A stretch of DNA of 36,548 nucleotides from CAXTTV01 sp964247295 (GTDB lineage Bacteria > Chloroflexota > Ktedonobacteria > Ktedonobacterales > Ktedonobacteraceae): NCBI GenBank assembly GCA_964247295.1, contig CAXTTV010000026.1, forward strand, positions 1 to 36,548, given 5' to 3'. Made by a program: the position numbers and the translations under genes. Below, piece by piece: positions 8,508 to 16,991 of the stretch (within the stretch, counting starts at the first letter, position 1; every line of letters starts with the position of its first letter). Below the pieces are notes generated by a model that searched no databases, was not told the origin of the DNA, and worked only from the letters and a program-made list of their open reading frames with translations.

Positions 8508-8556
8508 AAAGAGAGTTATCCACAAATTTTACCAATAAATGTGGATAACTCTCTTT
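8508..8556 (-). terminator. Perfect 17-bp hairpin terminator carrying DnaA-box sequences
   Basis: Arms 8508-8524 and 8540-8556 are perfect reverse complements around a 15-base loop. Read on the minus strand the hairpin is followed by a T-tract, so it is a good intrinsic terminator for the gpmI locus; it also ends the plus-strand operon. Each arm contains the consensus DnaA box TTATCCACA (8516-8524, and inverted at 8540-8548), and TTTTCCACA lies at 8496-8504. Confidence 0.8.
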
Positions 8557-8569
8557 GTCGTTCTCTTTT

Positions 8570-10106
8570 TTAGCTATTGAGCAATAAACTTTTACCACTC
8601 ATATCTTGGGGTTGTTGAAGGTGAAGGATCTGAAGAATCGTTGGAGCTACATCAGCCAGAATGCCATCCGATCGCAGTCTCGCCTGAGCCAGTTGTGGCG
8701 CGACCAGGTAAAGCGGGACCGGGTTTGTGGTATGTGAGGTTAAGGGTTTGCCGGTATCATATTCAATCAACTGTTCGGCGTTACCGTGGTCAGCCGTGAT
8801 GAGCACATTTCCACCAGCCGCCAGAGCTGCCTCAACCACCTGTCCTACTCCCCTGTCAACAACCTCAACGGCCTTAATCGCGGCTTCAAGCACACCCGTA
8901 TGCCCTACCATATCGGCATTCGCGTAGTTCATAATCACCAGATCATAGTCGCCGCTGCGGATGCGTTCGACCGCAGTTTTTGTCACACCCTCCGCGCTCA
9001 TTTCGGGCTGAAGATCATATGTTGGCACTTTGGGGGAAGGAACGATCTGGCGATCCTCTCCTGGGAAAGGTGTCTCGCGGCGGCCATTAATAAAATAGGT
9101 AACGTGCGCGTATTTCTCGGTTTCAGCAGTATGAAATTGTTTCATCCCATGGTCCGCGATCACTCGGGCCAGAGGGATCTCCACCAGATCGGCGCGGTAG
9201 GCGGTTTCAGCGTCCAGGCCCTCTTCGTACTCCGTCATCATCACATACGCCAGATCTTGAATACACAAACGCCTTTGTAAGCTGACGAGCGCGATCGGGT
9301 CGGAAATTATGGTGAATGACAGCATCGCCAGCCTGGACTTGTCCGGTAGGATGCCCGTCCTCCATAATTACCGTAGGGAGAATAAACTCGTCGGTGACTT
9401 TCTCGTCATAGGAGTGTTGAATAGCCTCAAGGGCTGAGCCAGCCTGCTGGCCCTCACCCTTCACCATCCCTAGATAGGTCGCGCCGGTACGTTCCCAGCG
9501 GTTATCTCGGTCCATCGCGTAGTAGCGACCGGTAACTGTTGCTACCTTTGCTGGATGCTCAGGATTGATTTCACGCGCCTGGGTCTCCAGCTTGCGCATA
9601 AAATCGAGCCCTCCCGTCGGCGAGGTATCGCGGCCATCTGTAAACGAGTGAATAAAGACCCGCTCGATCTGGTGCATCTGCGCCAATCGTAAAATCGCGA
9701 ACAGGTGTGTCTCATGAGCATGTACACCGCCATTGCCCAGCAGTCCGCAGATATGCAATTGGGATTGGTTCTTTTTTACATGCTCAATCGCCTTGAGCAG
9801 AGCCGGATTCTGATAGAAAGAGCCATCCTGAATCGACTCACTGACGCGAGTATAATCTTGCAAAACGCGTTTGCCAGCCCCGATATTTTGGTGGCCGACC
9901 TCGGAATTGCCCATCTGACCCTCGGGCAGACCAACGGCCAGACCGGAGGTCTTCACTGTTGTATGGGGCCAATCCTTCGCGATCTTATCAATATGTGGGG
10001 TTTGTGCCAGTGCGATCGCATTAGCATCCGACCGGGGATTGACGCCCCAGCCATCCATAATTACCAGGACAAACGGGCGTGGATACCCGGAGGAACCTGT
10101 ACTCAT
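8570..10106 (-). pseudogene. gpmI: 2,3-bisphosphoglycerate-independent phosphoglycerate mutase, frameshifted
   Basis: Interconverts 3- and 2-phosphoglycerate in glycolysis. The gene is split over two minus-strand frames. Residues 1-281 run from the ATG at 10106 (GAGGAT upstream) to AFV at about 9264; the remaining 230 residues resume in another frame at IQDLAYVMMTEYEEG near 9262. All expected metal and catalytic residues are present across the two parts: Asp18, the phosphorylated Ser68 in GNSEVGH, HAHETH, DGRD, FRPDRA, then ETEKYAHVT, NADMVGH, TADHGNAEQ and SHTTNPVP. In other iPGMs about 10-15 residues of the form (x)nFxxFxR separate these two points, so the lesion looks like a short deletion that also shifts the frame. 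Translated as it stands, the protein would stop after 299 residues and lack half the active site. It may be a true pseudogene or an assembly error. Confidence 0.85.
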
Positions 10107-10403
10107 TGTTTTTATCCTCATTATACTATTTGGGCTGAAATAGCCGTCTACTATTCTATCATCTCTGGCTTGTAGGCTGTCCTCGCCCCTTTTTCCCTTC
10201 GCTACCGCTGAAGGCAACCCAACAAAAATCAGTAATTATGCTGATCCTTGTCAGTAAGTATCAACAAAAATGTATCACTTAAATCCTAATTGAACGTATT
10301 TAATAAGAAAGCACATGGAATCCGGAATTTTCATACTTTTCCTTATAGTGAAGCATCTTATGCTCAAGGTTTCTGTCATAGATAGCAGGATTGGAAGGAC
10401 GAT
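10107..10403. other. Intergenic region between divergent gpmI and TPM-like genes
   Basis: A 297-base AT-rich gap that should contain two divergent promoters. TATAGT near 10348 and TTGAAC near 10290 are isolated promoter-like elements without a good partner. No repeat or RNA structure stands out. Confidence 0.4.
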
Positions 10404-11396
10404 ATGCAGAGAAAACAGAGTTATAGGCTGACAGGAGGACTGTTGGCATCATTTGCCGCTCTCTGTTTGCTGATGTTGACGACTGTCAGTGCTTTTGCAG
10501 CCTCAGTTACGATCAATGATCAGGCTGGAGTATTAAATAAAGGTCAGGTGCAGAGCGAGGGATCGAGCTTGCCTTATCCGCTCAAGGTTTACACCGTCTC
10601 AAATTTCAATGGTAACAGCTCTGCCTTTTCTCAGCAAGCAAAATCTCACGTCAGTAATTCAACAGATATTGTTATCGCAATTGATACAGCGAACAAGCAT
10701 CTGGCAATTCAAGCTGGTAGTGGTGTCTCATTGTCAAGTAGTCAGGCTCAGGATGCTGTAAGCGCTTTTAAGCAGAGCTATGGAAATGGTGACTATACTG
10801 GTGGTACCGTAAGCGCTATTCGTTCGCTACGTAGTTCGTTGGGAGCCTCGGCTTCGCGTGGGAACGGTCGTGGAAACGTGCCTGTTCCGAGCCAGCCTGC
10901 CGGTAATAGTATTGGGTTTGGTACAATCTGCTGTGTTGGTCTGCTCGTCCTGCTGGGACTTGCGGCTTTTGGTATCTTCCGTGGTCGGCGAAACCAGGGT
11001 GTCGGCGTAGGTGCGGGTGGTGGCCTGTTCGGCAATCGTATGGGGATGGGTGGCGTGTTTGGTAACCGCATGAACCAGCAGCAGCCGTACAATCCCAATT
11101 ATCCCGGTCCTGGTGGTTATCCGCCCAACAACTATGGAGGATATCCGCCAAACTATCCTAATCAGGGCCAGGGGATGAACCCGCTTGCAGCCGGAGGACT
11201 GGGTGCGGCAGCCGGTGGTTTACTGGGATATGAGCTGGGCAAGAATGCCGGTGAGCGTGAGAACAATCAAAACGAAGGAAACTTTGGTGGTGGGGACCTT
11301 GGCAATAACAATGGTGGAGACTTTGGCGGCGGAGCTAGCGGAGACTTTGGCGGCGGCGGTGGAGACTTTGGTGGTGGTGGCAGCGGAGATTTCTAG
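10404..11396 (+). CDS. Secreted/anchored TPM-like protein with Gly-rich tail
   Basis: Protein of 330 residues. A signal peptide spans residues 1-33 (basic start, hydrophobic core, cleavage near AFA-AS). Residues ~35-150 resemble a short TPM (Psb32/YgcG-like) domain: an N-terminal VTINDQAGVLNKGQV, then TDIVIAIDTANKHLAIQAG, the typical central strand. A transmembrane helix follows at ~170-192, with RGRR after it as a stop-transfer signal. The rest is Gly/Asn/Pro/Tyr-rich, includes a glycine-zipper-like GLGAAAGGLLGYELGK, and ends in repeated GDFGGG units. Similar Gly-rich tails occur in YgcG-type proteins. TPM proteins have been linked to phosphatase activity and to photosystem repair in plants; the role here is unknown. 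GGAAGGA five bases before the ATG supports the start; a terminator follows. Confidence 0.7.
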   Translation: MQRKQSYRLTGGLLASFAALCLLMLTTVSAFAASVTINDQAGVLNKGQVQSEGSSLPYPLKVYTVSNFNGNSSAFSQQAKSHVSNSTDIVIAIDTANKHLAIQAGSGVSLSSSQAQDAVSAFKQSYGNGDYTGGTVSAIRSLRSSLGASASRGNGRGNVPVPSQPAGNSIGFGTICCVGLLVLLGLAAFGIFRGRRNQGVGVGAGGGLFGNRMGMGGVFGNRMNQQQPYNPNYPGPGGYPPNNYGGYPPNYPNQGQGMNPLAAGGLGAAAGGLLGYELGKNAGERENNQNEGNFGGGDLGNNNGGDFGGGASGDFGGGGGDFGGGGSGDF

Positions 11397-11416
11397 GATC
11401 TAGAAATATATTGACC

Positions 11417-11447
11417 GGGCGAGGTAGATAACACCTCGCCCCTTTTC
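11417..11447 (+). terminator. Intrinsic terminator after the TPM-like gene
   Basis: Nine-bp stem GGGCGAGGT (11417-11425) pairing with ACCTCGCCC (11433-11441), seven-base loop, followed by CTTTTCT. Confidence 0.85.
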
Positions 11448-11580
11448 TATGGCCAAATTCTTTCAGGTATCCTCCCAAAAATCTTCTGAACCATTGGAAT
11501 GGAACAGAGTGTCACACTTTCTTGAAAAGAACCGTGATGAGACTGAGATACTGTATGAAAGTAGATATGCTCTGAGAGAG

Positions 11581-11625
11581 TGCACCAGATCAAAAAGATA
11601 TGCGTATGATCTGGTGCATTTATTT
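11581..11625 (+). promoter_or_regulatory. Hairpin with T-rich tail in the leader of the TPP enzyme gene
   Basis: Perfect 12-bp stem (TGCACCAGATCA at 11581-11592, partner 11607-11618) with a 14-base loop, followed by TTTATTTTAC and then the ribosome-binding site and ATG at 11646. No gene ends just upstream, because the preceding gene already has its own terminator. It therefore looks like a leader attenuator, or a second terminator for read-through. Confidence 0.6.
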
Positions 11626-11645
11626 TACAAGTAAAGGGGAGACTC

Positions 11646-13436
11646 ATGGCTGATACAGTTAGCGACTTTATTTTGAAGCGGATGTCGGAATGGGGAGTAA
11701 AGCTTATTTATGGTTATCCTGGTGACGGTATAAATGGAATTCTGGGCGGATTGGAGCGGCATCCAGATTTGATCCGTTTTGTACAGGTCCGGCATGAAGA
11801 AGAGGCCGCGTTTATGGCTTGTGCCCACGCCAAGTATACTTGTGAGACTGGTGTCTGCCTGGCCACTTCAGGTCCGGGAGCGATCCATCTTCTCAATGGT
11901 CTGTATGATGCCAAAGCTGATCATCAGCCGGTAGTGGCGCTTGTAGGACAATCGGCCCGGTCCGCGATCGGTGGTAGCTATCAGCAAGAGGTTGACCTGC
12001 AAAGCCTATTTAAGGATGTTGCGAGCGAGTACGTGCAGACTGTGACCGATGCCGCCCAGGTTCGCCATGCGATTGATCGCGCCATGCGGATTGCTCAGGC
12101 TGAGCGCACCGTTACCTGCGTAATTCTTCCTAAAGATGTGCAGGAGTTAGAAGCTGTTCCTCAGCCGCCACACAAGCACAACACCATCCATACCGGGACA
12201 GGCTTTTTCATGCCATACGTGATCCCATCTCAAGAGGATCTTCAGAAAGCTGCCGATATTCTGAACGATGGTAAAAAAGTTGCGATCCTTGTTGGATCTG
12301 GAGCACGTAATGCCGCCGACGAGATCATCGAGGTCGCGAATATTTTAGGGGCTGGAATCGCTAAAGCCCTGCTTGGTAAAGATGTCCTGCCTGATGATCT
12401 GCCCTTTGTCACTGGCTCTCTTGGCTTATTGGGAACAAAGCCGAGCTGGGACCTGATGATGGAGTGTGACACCCTGCTTATGGTTGGTTCAAGCTTCCCC
12501 TATTCGGAGTTTCTCCCCAAAGAGGGACAGGCCCGAGGCATCCAGATCGACATTGACGGGCGCATGCTCAGCCTGCGGTATCCTATGGAACTCCCGCTTG
12601 TAGGTGATAGCCAACAATCCCTGCGCGCCCTGCTCCCCTTGTTAAAGCGGAAAGAGGACCGTTCCTGGAGTGAGAAAATAGAAAAAGGGATGCAGGAATG
12701 GTGGAAGGTCGTCGAGGGTCGAGCGATGCAGAGCGCCGACCCGATTAATCCTGAGCGCGTCGCCTGGGAGCTTTCATCCCGTCTTCCTGATCATTGTCTG
12801 CTCAGCGCTGACTCAGGTACCACAGCCAACTGGTATGGTCGGACCATCAAAATTCGTGAAGGGATGCGAGGCTCACTCTCTGGGGGGTTGGCCTCGATGG
12901 CCGCCGCCGTTCCCTATGCCATCGCCGCCAAGATCGCCTATCCAGACCGGCCAGTCGTCTCTATGACCGGAGATGGAGCGATGCAAATGCTGGGTATAAA
13001 CGGCTTTATCAACGTCGCCAAATACTGGAAAGAGTGGAGTGATCCCCGGTTGCTCTTTGTCGTCTTCAACAACCGGGATCTAAATCAAGTCACCTGGGAG
13101 ATGCGGATCGAGGGGGGAAATCCAAAACTACCAGAGACGCAGAGCCTGCCCGATTTCCCCTATGATACCTATGCGGAGTCGCTCGGCCTGATGGGCATTC
13201 GAGTGGAGCGGCCAGAGGATCTGGGCCCGGCCTTTGATCGAGCGTTCGCCGCTGATCGGCCCGTTGTCATGAACGTGTACACAGATCCCAACGTCCCGAC
13301 CCTACCGCCGCACATCACCATTGAGCAGGCCAAAAAATACAGTTCGGCCCTGCTGAAGGGCGATCCTGAAGAGGGGAATATCATCAAGCAGTCCATCAAA
13401 GGCGTCGTTGAGGGAATCCTGCCCCACAAAGAGTAA
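11646..13436 (+). CDS. Thiamine-diphosphate-dependent enzyme, pyruvate oxidase-like
   Basis: Protein of 596 residues with the three-domain layout of the POX/acetolactate synthase family. The N-terminal PYR domain carries the catalytic Glu51 (RHEEEAAF) and ATSGPGAIHLLNGLYDAK. The central domain (~200-340) has VAILVGSGARNAADEI. The C-terminal PP domain has the diphosphate/Mg motif GDGAMQML (442-449) ending in FNNRDLNQVTWE (474-485). Closest in feel to the proteins usually called thiamine-pyrophosphate-requiring protein, which resemble pyruvate:quinone oxidase PoxB; the exact substrate and FAD use cannot be settled by eye. The C-terminal membrane-binding peptide of E. coli PoxB is not evident. 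AGGGGAG six bases upstream supports the ATG. It is monocistronic, between a leader hairpin and a terminator. Confidence 0.85.
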   Translation: MADTVSDFILKRMSEWGVKLIYGYPGDGINGILGGLERHPDLIRFVQVRHEEEAAFMACAHAKYTCETGVCLATSGPGAIHLLNGLYDAKADHQPVVALVGQSARSAIGGSYQQEVDLQSLFKDVASEYVQTVTDAAQVRHAIDRAMRIAQAERTVTCVILPKDVQELEAVPQPPHKHNTIHTGTGFFMPYVIPSQEDLQKAADILNDGKKVAILVGSGARNAADEIIEVANILGAGIAKALLGKDVLPDDLPFVTGSLGLLGTKPSWDLMMECDTLLMVGSSFPYSEFLPKEGQARGIQIDIDGRMLSLRYPMELPLVGDSQQSLRALLPLLKRKEDRSWSEKIEKGMQEWWKVVEGRAMQSADPINPERVAWELSSRLPDHCLLSADSGTTANWYGRTIKIREGMRGSLSGGLASMAAAVPYAIAAKIAYPDRPVVSMTGDGAMQMLGINGFINVAKYWKEWSDPRLLFVVFNNRDLNQVTWEMRIEGGNPKLPETQSLPDFPYDTYAESLGLMGIRVERPEDLGPAFDRAFAADRPVVMNVYTDPNVPTLPPHITIEQAKKYSSALLKGDPEEGNIIKQSIKGVVEGILPHKE

Positions 13437-13477
13437 GGAAAGATAACTGTAATCTTTAGAAACCGTGGAAAGTCTAA

Positions 13478-13501
13478 AGGGCAAGGTTGATACCTTGCCC
13501 T
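13478..13501. terminator. Hairpin between convergent genes
   Basis: Perfect 10-bp stem AGGGCAAGGT / ACCTTGCCCT with a four-base loop, between the TPP enzyme (plus) and the glycoside hydrolase (minus). The T-tract is weak on both strands; probably a shared terminator. Confidence 0.7.
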
Positions 13502-13523
13502 CATTGCTGCATCCTGGTTTGGA

Positions 13524-14636
13524 TTATTTTGAGGCGAGTGAGGCAAGGTGATCTTTAAGACCTTGTCCGAAAGTGGTAGGAGTACCTTTGTAGTCTTTGA
13601 TCAAAGATGGGAAGTCATCATTATAGGTATCCCATGCCCAGCCAAGGTAACCTACATTGTTCTGGTCGGCCCATTGCATCACTGGATCGATAAAATTGTG
13701 CTTGCCATCGTACTGACCAATCTCACCAAAGATAACAGGGTATTTAGCCATCACTGGCTTATACTGCTGATTAAAGCAGTCAGCCGTTTTACAGCCAGAG
13801 TTAGTGTAGATATGGGCGGAAATCATCACATTTTTTTGGGGATCAGTTGGGGTGCTATAGGGAATGCCACCAAGATAGTTGGCCCAGCCCCAACCGTCCA
13901 GCATCACCACGTTCCTGGCACCAGCCTGACGAACTTTATAGATGAGGGACTGCATACCAGCAACGGCATAACCAATGCTATTACAGGGTGCGGTATAGGG
14001 TGCTATACTACCATCTCTCCAACAATTGCCACCCTCGTTAGGATGGGGCTCATTAAACAAATTAAAGATTACCGAGGAATTATCTTTGAAGGCAGAAGCG
14101 ACAGACCACCAGAAATCGTTCGAGTGATCAGCATCTGGCATTGGTAATTGAGTGAATGGTGTTGTAGTACCAGGAGCGACCCATTGTAAATCTAGAATAA
14201 CAATAATGCCTTTTGAGTTTAGCAGCTTCACATAAGCAGAGATCGCATCGCGGTAGGACTTTCCCGAATAGGCATTCCGGGCACCATTGATCCTTAGCCA
14301 GCAATCCTCATTGAGTGTTAGACGGACAGCATTCACACGCCAGCTCGCAATGGCATTTACAGAAGCTTCATCGCTGGGACCATCGAAAACGCCAGCATTG
14401 TTAACACATTTATACTCGGTACCGGACCGATTAACGCCCAGAAGGCGTACATTCTCATTTTTACCATTGAGCAAACGATTGCCAGAGACATGTAGCCCCG
14501 TAATGGTTGGAAGAGGTTTATTCGTCGTTGGAAGAGGTTTCTTCGCCTGAGCGGGATAAAAGTATGTCAGGCTGGCATAACCCACACCGATCAACATAAC
14601 AAGCGCAAGAACACGTAAAAGCAACGCTTTTTTCAC
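13524..14636 (-). CDS. Secreted glycoside hydrolase family 5 (cellulase-like)
   Basis: Protein of 370 residues. An N-terminal signal or anchor helix (residues 4-24) is followed by a short Pro/Thr/Lys linker in which KPLPTTN-KPLPT is a tandem 21-base duplication. The rest is a family-5 (beta/alpha)8 barrel: VRLLGVNRSG near 63-72, NAVRLTLNEDCW near 102-113, the acid/base Glu196 in FNLFNEPH, His275/Tyr277 in SAHIY, and the nucleophile Glu305 in VIFGEIGQ. GH5 enzymes cleave beta-1,4-glucans, mannans and related polymers; the subfamily is not clear, but the compact barrel without carbohydrate-binding module suggests an endoglucanase-like enzyme. Four or more Cys in loops could form disulfides outside the cell. 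The GTG start at 14636 is set by AAGGAG seven bases upstream. Confidence 0.9.
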   Translation of the reverse strand: MKKALLLRVLALVMLIGVGYASLTYFYPAQAKKPLPTTNKPLPTITGLHVSGNRLLNGKNENVRLLGVNRSGTEYKCVNNAGVFDGPSDEASVNAIASWRVNAVRLTLNEDCWLRINGARNAYSGKSYRDAISAYVKLLNSKGIIVILDLQWVAPGTTTPFTQLPMPDADHSNDFWWSVASAFKDNSSVIFNLFNEPHPNEGGNCWRDGSIAPYTAPCNSIGYAVAGMQSLIYKVRQAGARNVVMLDGWGWANYLGGIPYSTPTDPQKNVMISAHIYTNSGCKTADCFNQQYKPVMAKYPVIFGEIGQYDGKHNFIDPVMQWADQNNVGYLGWAWDTYNDDFPSLIKDYKGTPTTFGQGLKDHLASLASK

Positions 14637-14983
14637 AGAATACTCCTTGTTCTGTCAATCATCCCCCATCATAAATACAAGTGTATATGCACTATTTTTG
14701 TGCAAAAAGACTCTCATCTTTTCATAATAGGGATATTTCTCCAGTGGTTAGCGGTTCTAGCAGAGAAGATGATTGATGTAGAGACTGAGAAATATTGCTC
14801 TGCTGATTTAATTATAAAAATAAAGCTTACGGAATGAAATAGTTTGGTACTATTTACACAGGTAATGTATTTATTTTTTATGAATCGAATCGGGTCCCTG
14901 GCGGGTTAAGAATTGCGATACTAAATACTTTGCTGGCCTTAAAAATACAGTAGTACCAGGCAGAGGTAAAAAGGAATTCTACT
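14637..14983. other. Upstream region of the glycoside hydrolase gene
   Basis: A 347-base AT-rich stretch between the atp operon terminator and the GH5 start. It contains a short inverted repeat TGCAC-N7-GTGCA at 14688-14704, about 50 bases before the GH5 start, which could be an operator; and AT-rich tracts near 14810-14880. No clear -35/-10 pair and no gene were seen. Confidence 0.4.
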
Positions 14984-15025
14984 AAAAAGAGCTATCATTG
15001 GGGTAAAGTTATGATAGCTCTTTTT
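14984..15025 (-). terminator. Terminator of the atp operon
   Basis: Perfect 15-bp stem (14984-14998 with 15011-15025) around a 12-base loop, with the T-tract built into the stem end on both strands. It lies 77 bases past the atpC stop and ends the minus-strand atp transcript. A smaller hairpin overlaps the atpC stop (about 15073-15107). Confidence 0.85.
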
Positions 15026-15101
15026 AAGTGCTGAGAAGCTTAGAAAAAGGTCGATAGGATATTCCTTTAAGGACGCTCCTAACGGCCTCTCTTTTTGCCG
15101 T

Positions 15102-15548
15102 TTAGCGATTGACAGGCATCTCAGAACGGTTACGCCGCCTTCGAGTCAGCTCCGCTACTTTGATACGCGAGATTGCCCGCTGAAGCGCGGCGTGGGCTCT
15201 CGCCCGGTCCACTGCTTCAGTGCGGTTCTGCAAGCGTTCCTGAGCGCGACGCCGGGCCTCTTCGGCCCGAGCCACGTCGATCTCATCCGCATGCTCTGCG
15301 GTTGTCGCCAGAACGGTGAGCTGATCGTTACTCACCTCCAGGAACCCCCCGGAGATAAAGATTGGCTCCTCGCCCTCGTCGGTTTTGATCCGCAGCGCGC
15401 CCTCTTTAAGCAGGGCCAGCAGGGCGGCATGCTCGGGCAGAATGCCGAGCTGCCCCTCAGAGCCGGGAGCCACAACCTCATTGGCCTCGCCGCTATAGAT
15501 CTCGCTTTCGGCGGTCACTACCTCGACGTGCAGGGTGCGTGTCGCCAT
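15102..15548 (-). CDS. atpC: ATP synthase epsilon subunit
   Basis: Protein of 148 residues. The N-terminal beta sandwich is clear (LHVEVVTAESEIYSGEANEV, then PGSEGQLGILPEHAALLALL and GGFLEVSNDQLTVLATTAEH), followed by the two-helix C-terminal domain (~90-135), here very Arg/Ala-rich. Family role: part of the central stalk that couples rotation to catalysis and can inhibit ATP hydrolysis. The last gene of the atp operon; it starts two bases after the atpD stop, so translation is probably coupled. Confidence 0.97.
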   Translation of the reverse strand: MATRTLHVEVVTAESEIYSGEANEVVAPGSEGQLGILPEHAALLALLKEGALRIKTDEGEEPIFISGGFLEVSNDQLTVLATTAEHADEIDVARAEEARRRAQERLQNRTEAVDRARAHAALQRAISRIKVAELTRRRRNRSEMPVNR

Positions 15549-15550
15549 GG

Positions 15551-16966
15551 TTACGCGCCCTTCTTCTGGTCGGCATCGTAGGCGGCATAAACATCGTCAA
15601 TACCACCAGCCATGAAGAACAGATCCTCACGGATGTTATCGCATTTGCCGTCCAGGATCTCCTTGAAGCCGCGAATAGTCTCCTTCACGGACACATATTT
15701 TCCCTCGCGACCAGTGAAGACCTGAGCGACCTGGAACGGCTGTGAGAAGAAGCGCTCCATCTTACGAGCGCGGGCCACGGTCAATTTGTCCTCATCAGAC
15801 AGATCTTCCATGCCCAGAATCGCGATGATATCCTGAAGATCCTTATAGCGCTGAAGCACGCGCTGGACGCTACGAGCGGTATCATAGTGATCTTGACCGA
15901 CGATCTGGGGATCGAGCAGGCGGCTCACCGAGGCCAGAGGATCTACCGCCGGATAGATGCCTTTCTCCGCGATCGAGCGCTCCAGCACAATCGTGGAGTC
16001 CAGGTGGGCGAAGGTAGTCGCCGTCGCAGGATCAGTATAGTCGTCGGCGGGCACATAGACGGCCTGCATCGAGGTGATCGAGCCGCGCTTGGTCGAGGTA
16101 ATGCGCTCCTGAAGCTCGCCCATCTCCTCAGCCAGGTTTGGCTGGTAACCCACAGCGGAGGGCATACGGCCCAGCAGCGCGGATACCTCAGCACCGGCCT
16201 GAGTGAAGCGGAAGATGTTGTCGATGAAGAGCAACACGTCCTTGCCCTCTTGATCGCGGAAGTATTCGGCGATCGCCAGACCACTCAGGGCCACGCGCAG
16301 ACGGGAACCGGGAGGCTCGTTCATCTGTCCGAAAACCATCGCCAGACGGTCAATAACCCCGGCCTCGATCATCTCATGGTAGAGATCATTGCCCTCGCGA
16401 GTGCGCTCACCCACGCCGGCGAAAACGCTATACCCACCATGGGCTTTCGCGATATTATTGATCAATTCCTGAATTACCACAGTTTTGCCGACACCAGCAC
16501 CACCAAAGGCACCAACCTTACCACCTTTCATAAAGGGGCAGATCAGGTCTATAACCTTAATGCCAGTCTCAAAAACCTCGATCTCATCGGACTGATCTTC
16601 CAGCGTTGGGGCCTCGCGATGGATTGGGCCAAGGGGAGCATCCGTAACCTGCTCCTTACCATCCACAGCCTTGCCGAGCACGTTAAAGATCCGTCCAAGA
16701 GTTTTAGTTCCGACCGGAACCGAGATTGGAGCACCGGTATCGGTCGCGGCAACACCACGCTGAAGACCATCAGTTGCACCCATAGCGACGCAGCGAACCC
16801 AGTTGTTGCCCAGGTGCTGCTCCACCTCAAGGGTAAGATCCTCTTCCGCGCCCGAGGGGCGGGTCAGGAGCGCGTTATAAATTTCAGGCAGCTCATCCTG
16901 GGGAAACTCCACGTCAACCACAGCTCCCAGAACCTGCACGACTGTACCCTTCGTGCCTTTTGCCAT
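15551..16966 (-). CDS. atpD: ATP synthase beta subunit
   Basis: Catalytic subunit of F1, 471 residues from the ATG at 16966 (AGGAGG about 14 bases upstream); the open frame extends a further 20 codons upstream into non-conserved sequence. Walker A GGAGVGKT is at 155-162, GERTREGNDLY at 186-196, and the family signature PAVDPLASVSR lies near 340. Hydrolyses or makes ATP at the alpha/beta interface. The length matches the family norm and no key residue is missing. It lies 25 bases after atpG. Confidence 0.98.
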   Translation of the reverse strand: MAKGTKGTVVQVLGAVVDVEFPQDELPEIYNALLTRPSGAEEDLTLEVEQHLGNNWVRCVAMGATDGLQRGVAATDTGAPISVPVGTKTLGRIFNVLGKAVDGKEQVTDAPLGPIHREAPTLEDQSDEIEVFETGIKVIDLICPFMKGGKVGAFGGAGVGKTVVIQELINNIAKAHGGYSVFAGVGERTREGNDLYHEMIEAGVIDRLAMVFGQMNEPPGSRLRVALSGLAIAEYFRDQEGKDVLLFIDNIFRFTQAGAEVSALLGRMPSAVGYQPNLAEEMGELQERITSTKRGSITSMQAVYVPADDYTDPATATTFAHLDSTIVLERSIAEKGIYPAVDPLASVSRLLDPQIVGQDHYDTARSVQRVLQRYKDLQDIIAILGMEDLSDEDKLTVARARKMERFFSQPFQVAQVFTGREGKYVSVKETIRGFKEILDGKCDNIREDLFFMAGGIDDVYAAYDADQKKGA

Positions 16967-16991
16967 AGTCTTTTTTATCCTCCTGGATCTG

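Noticed and set aside
8496..8556. Replication origin
   Set aside because: Three DnaA-box-like sequences occur, but no dnaA, dnaN or AT-rich unwinding element lies nearby, and two boxes are arms of a terminator.
11449..11634. 61-residue plus-strand ORF before the TPP enzyme
   Set aside because: No ribosome-binding site, no known motif, and its end coincides with a hairpin structure; treated as leader sequence.
13548..14147. 199-residue plus-strand ORF
   Set aside because: Antisense to the GH5 gene, whose catalytic motifs are clear.
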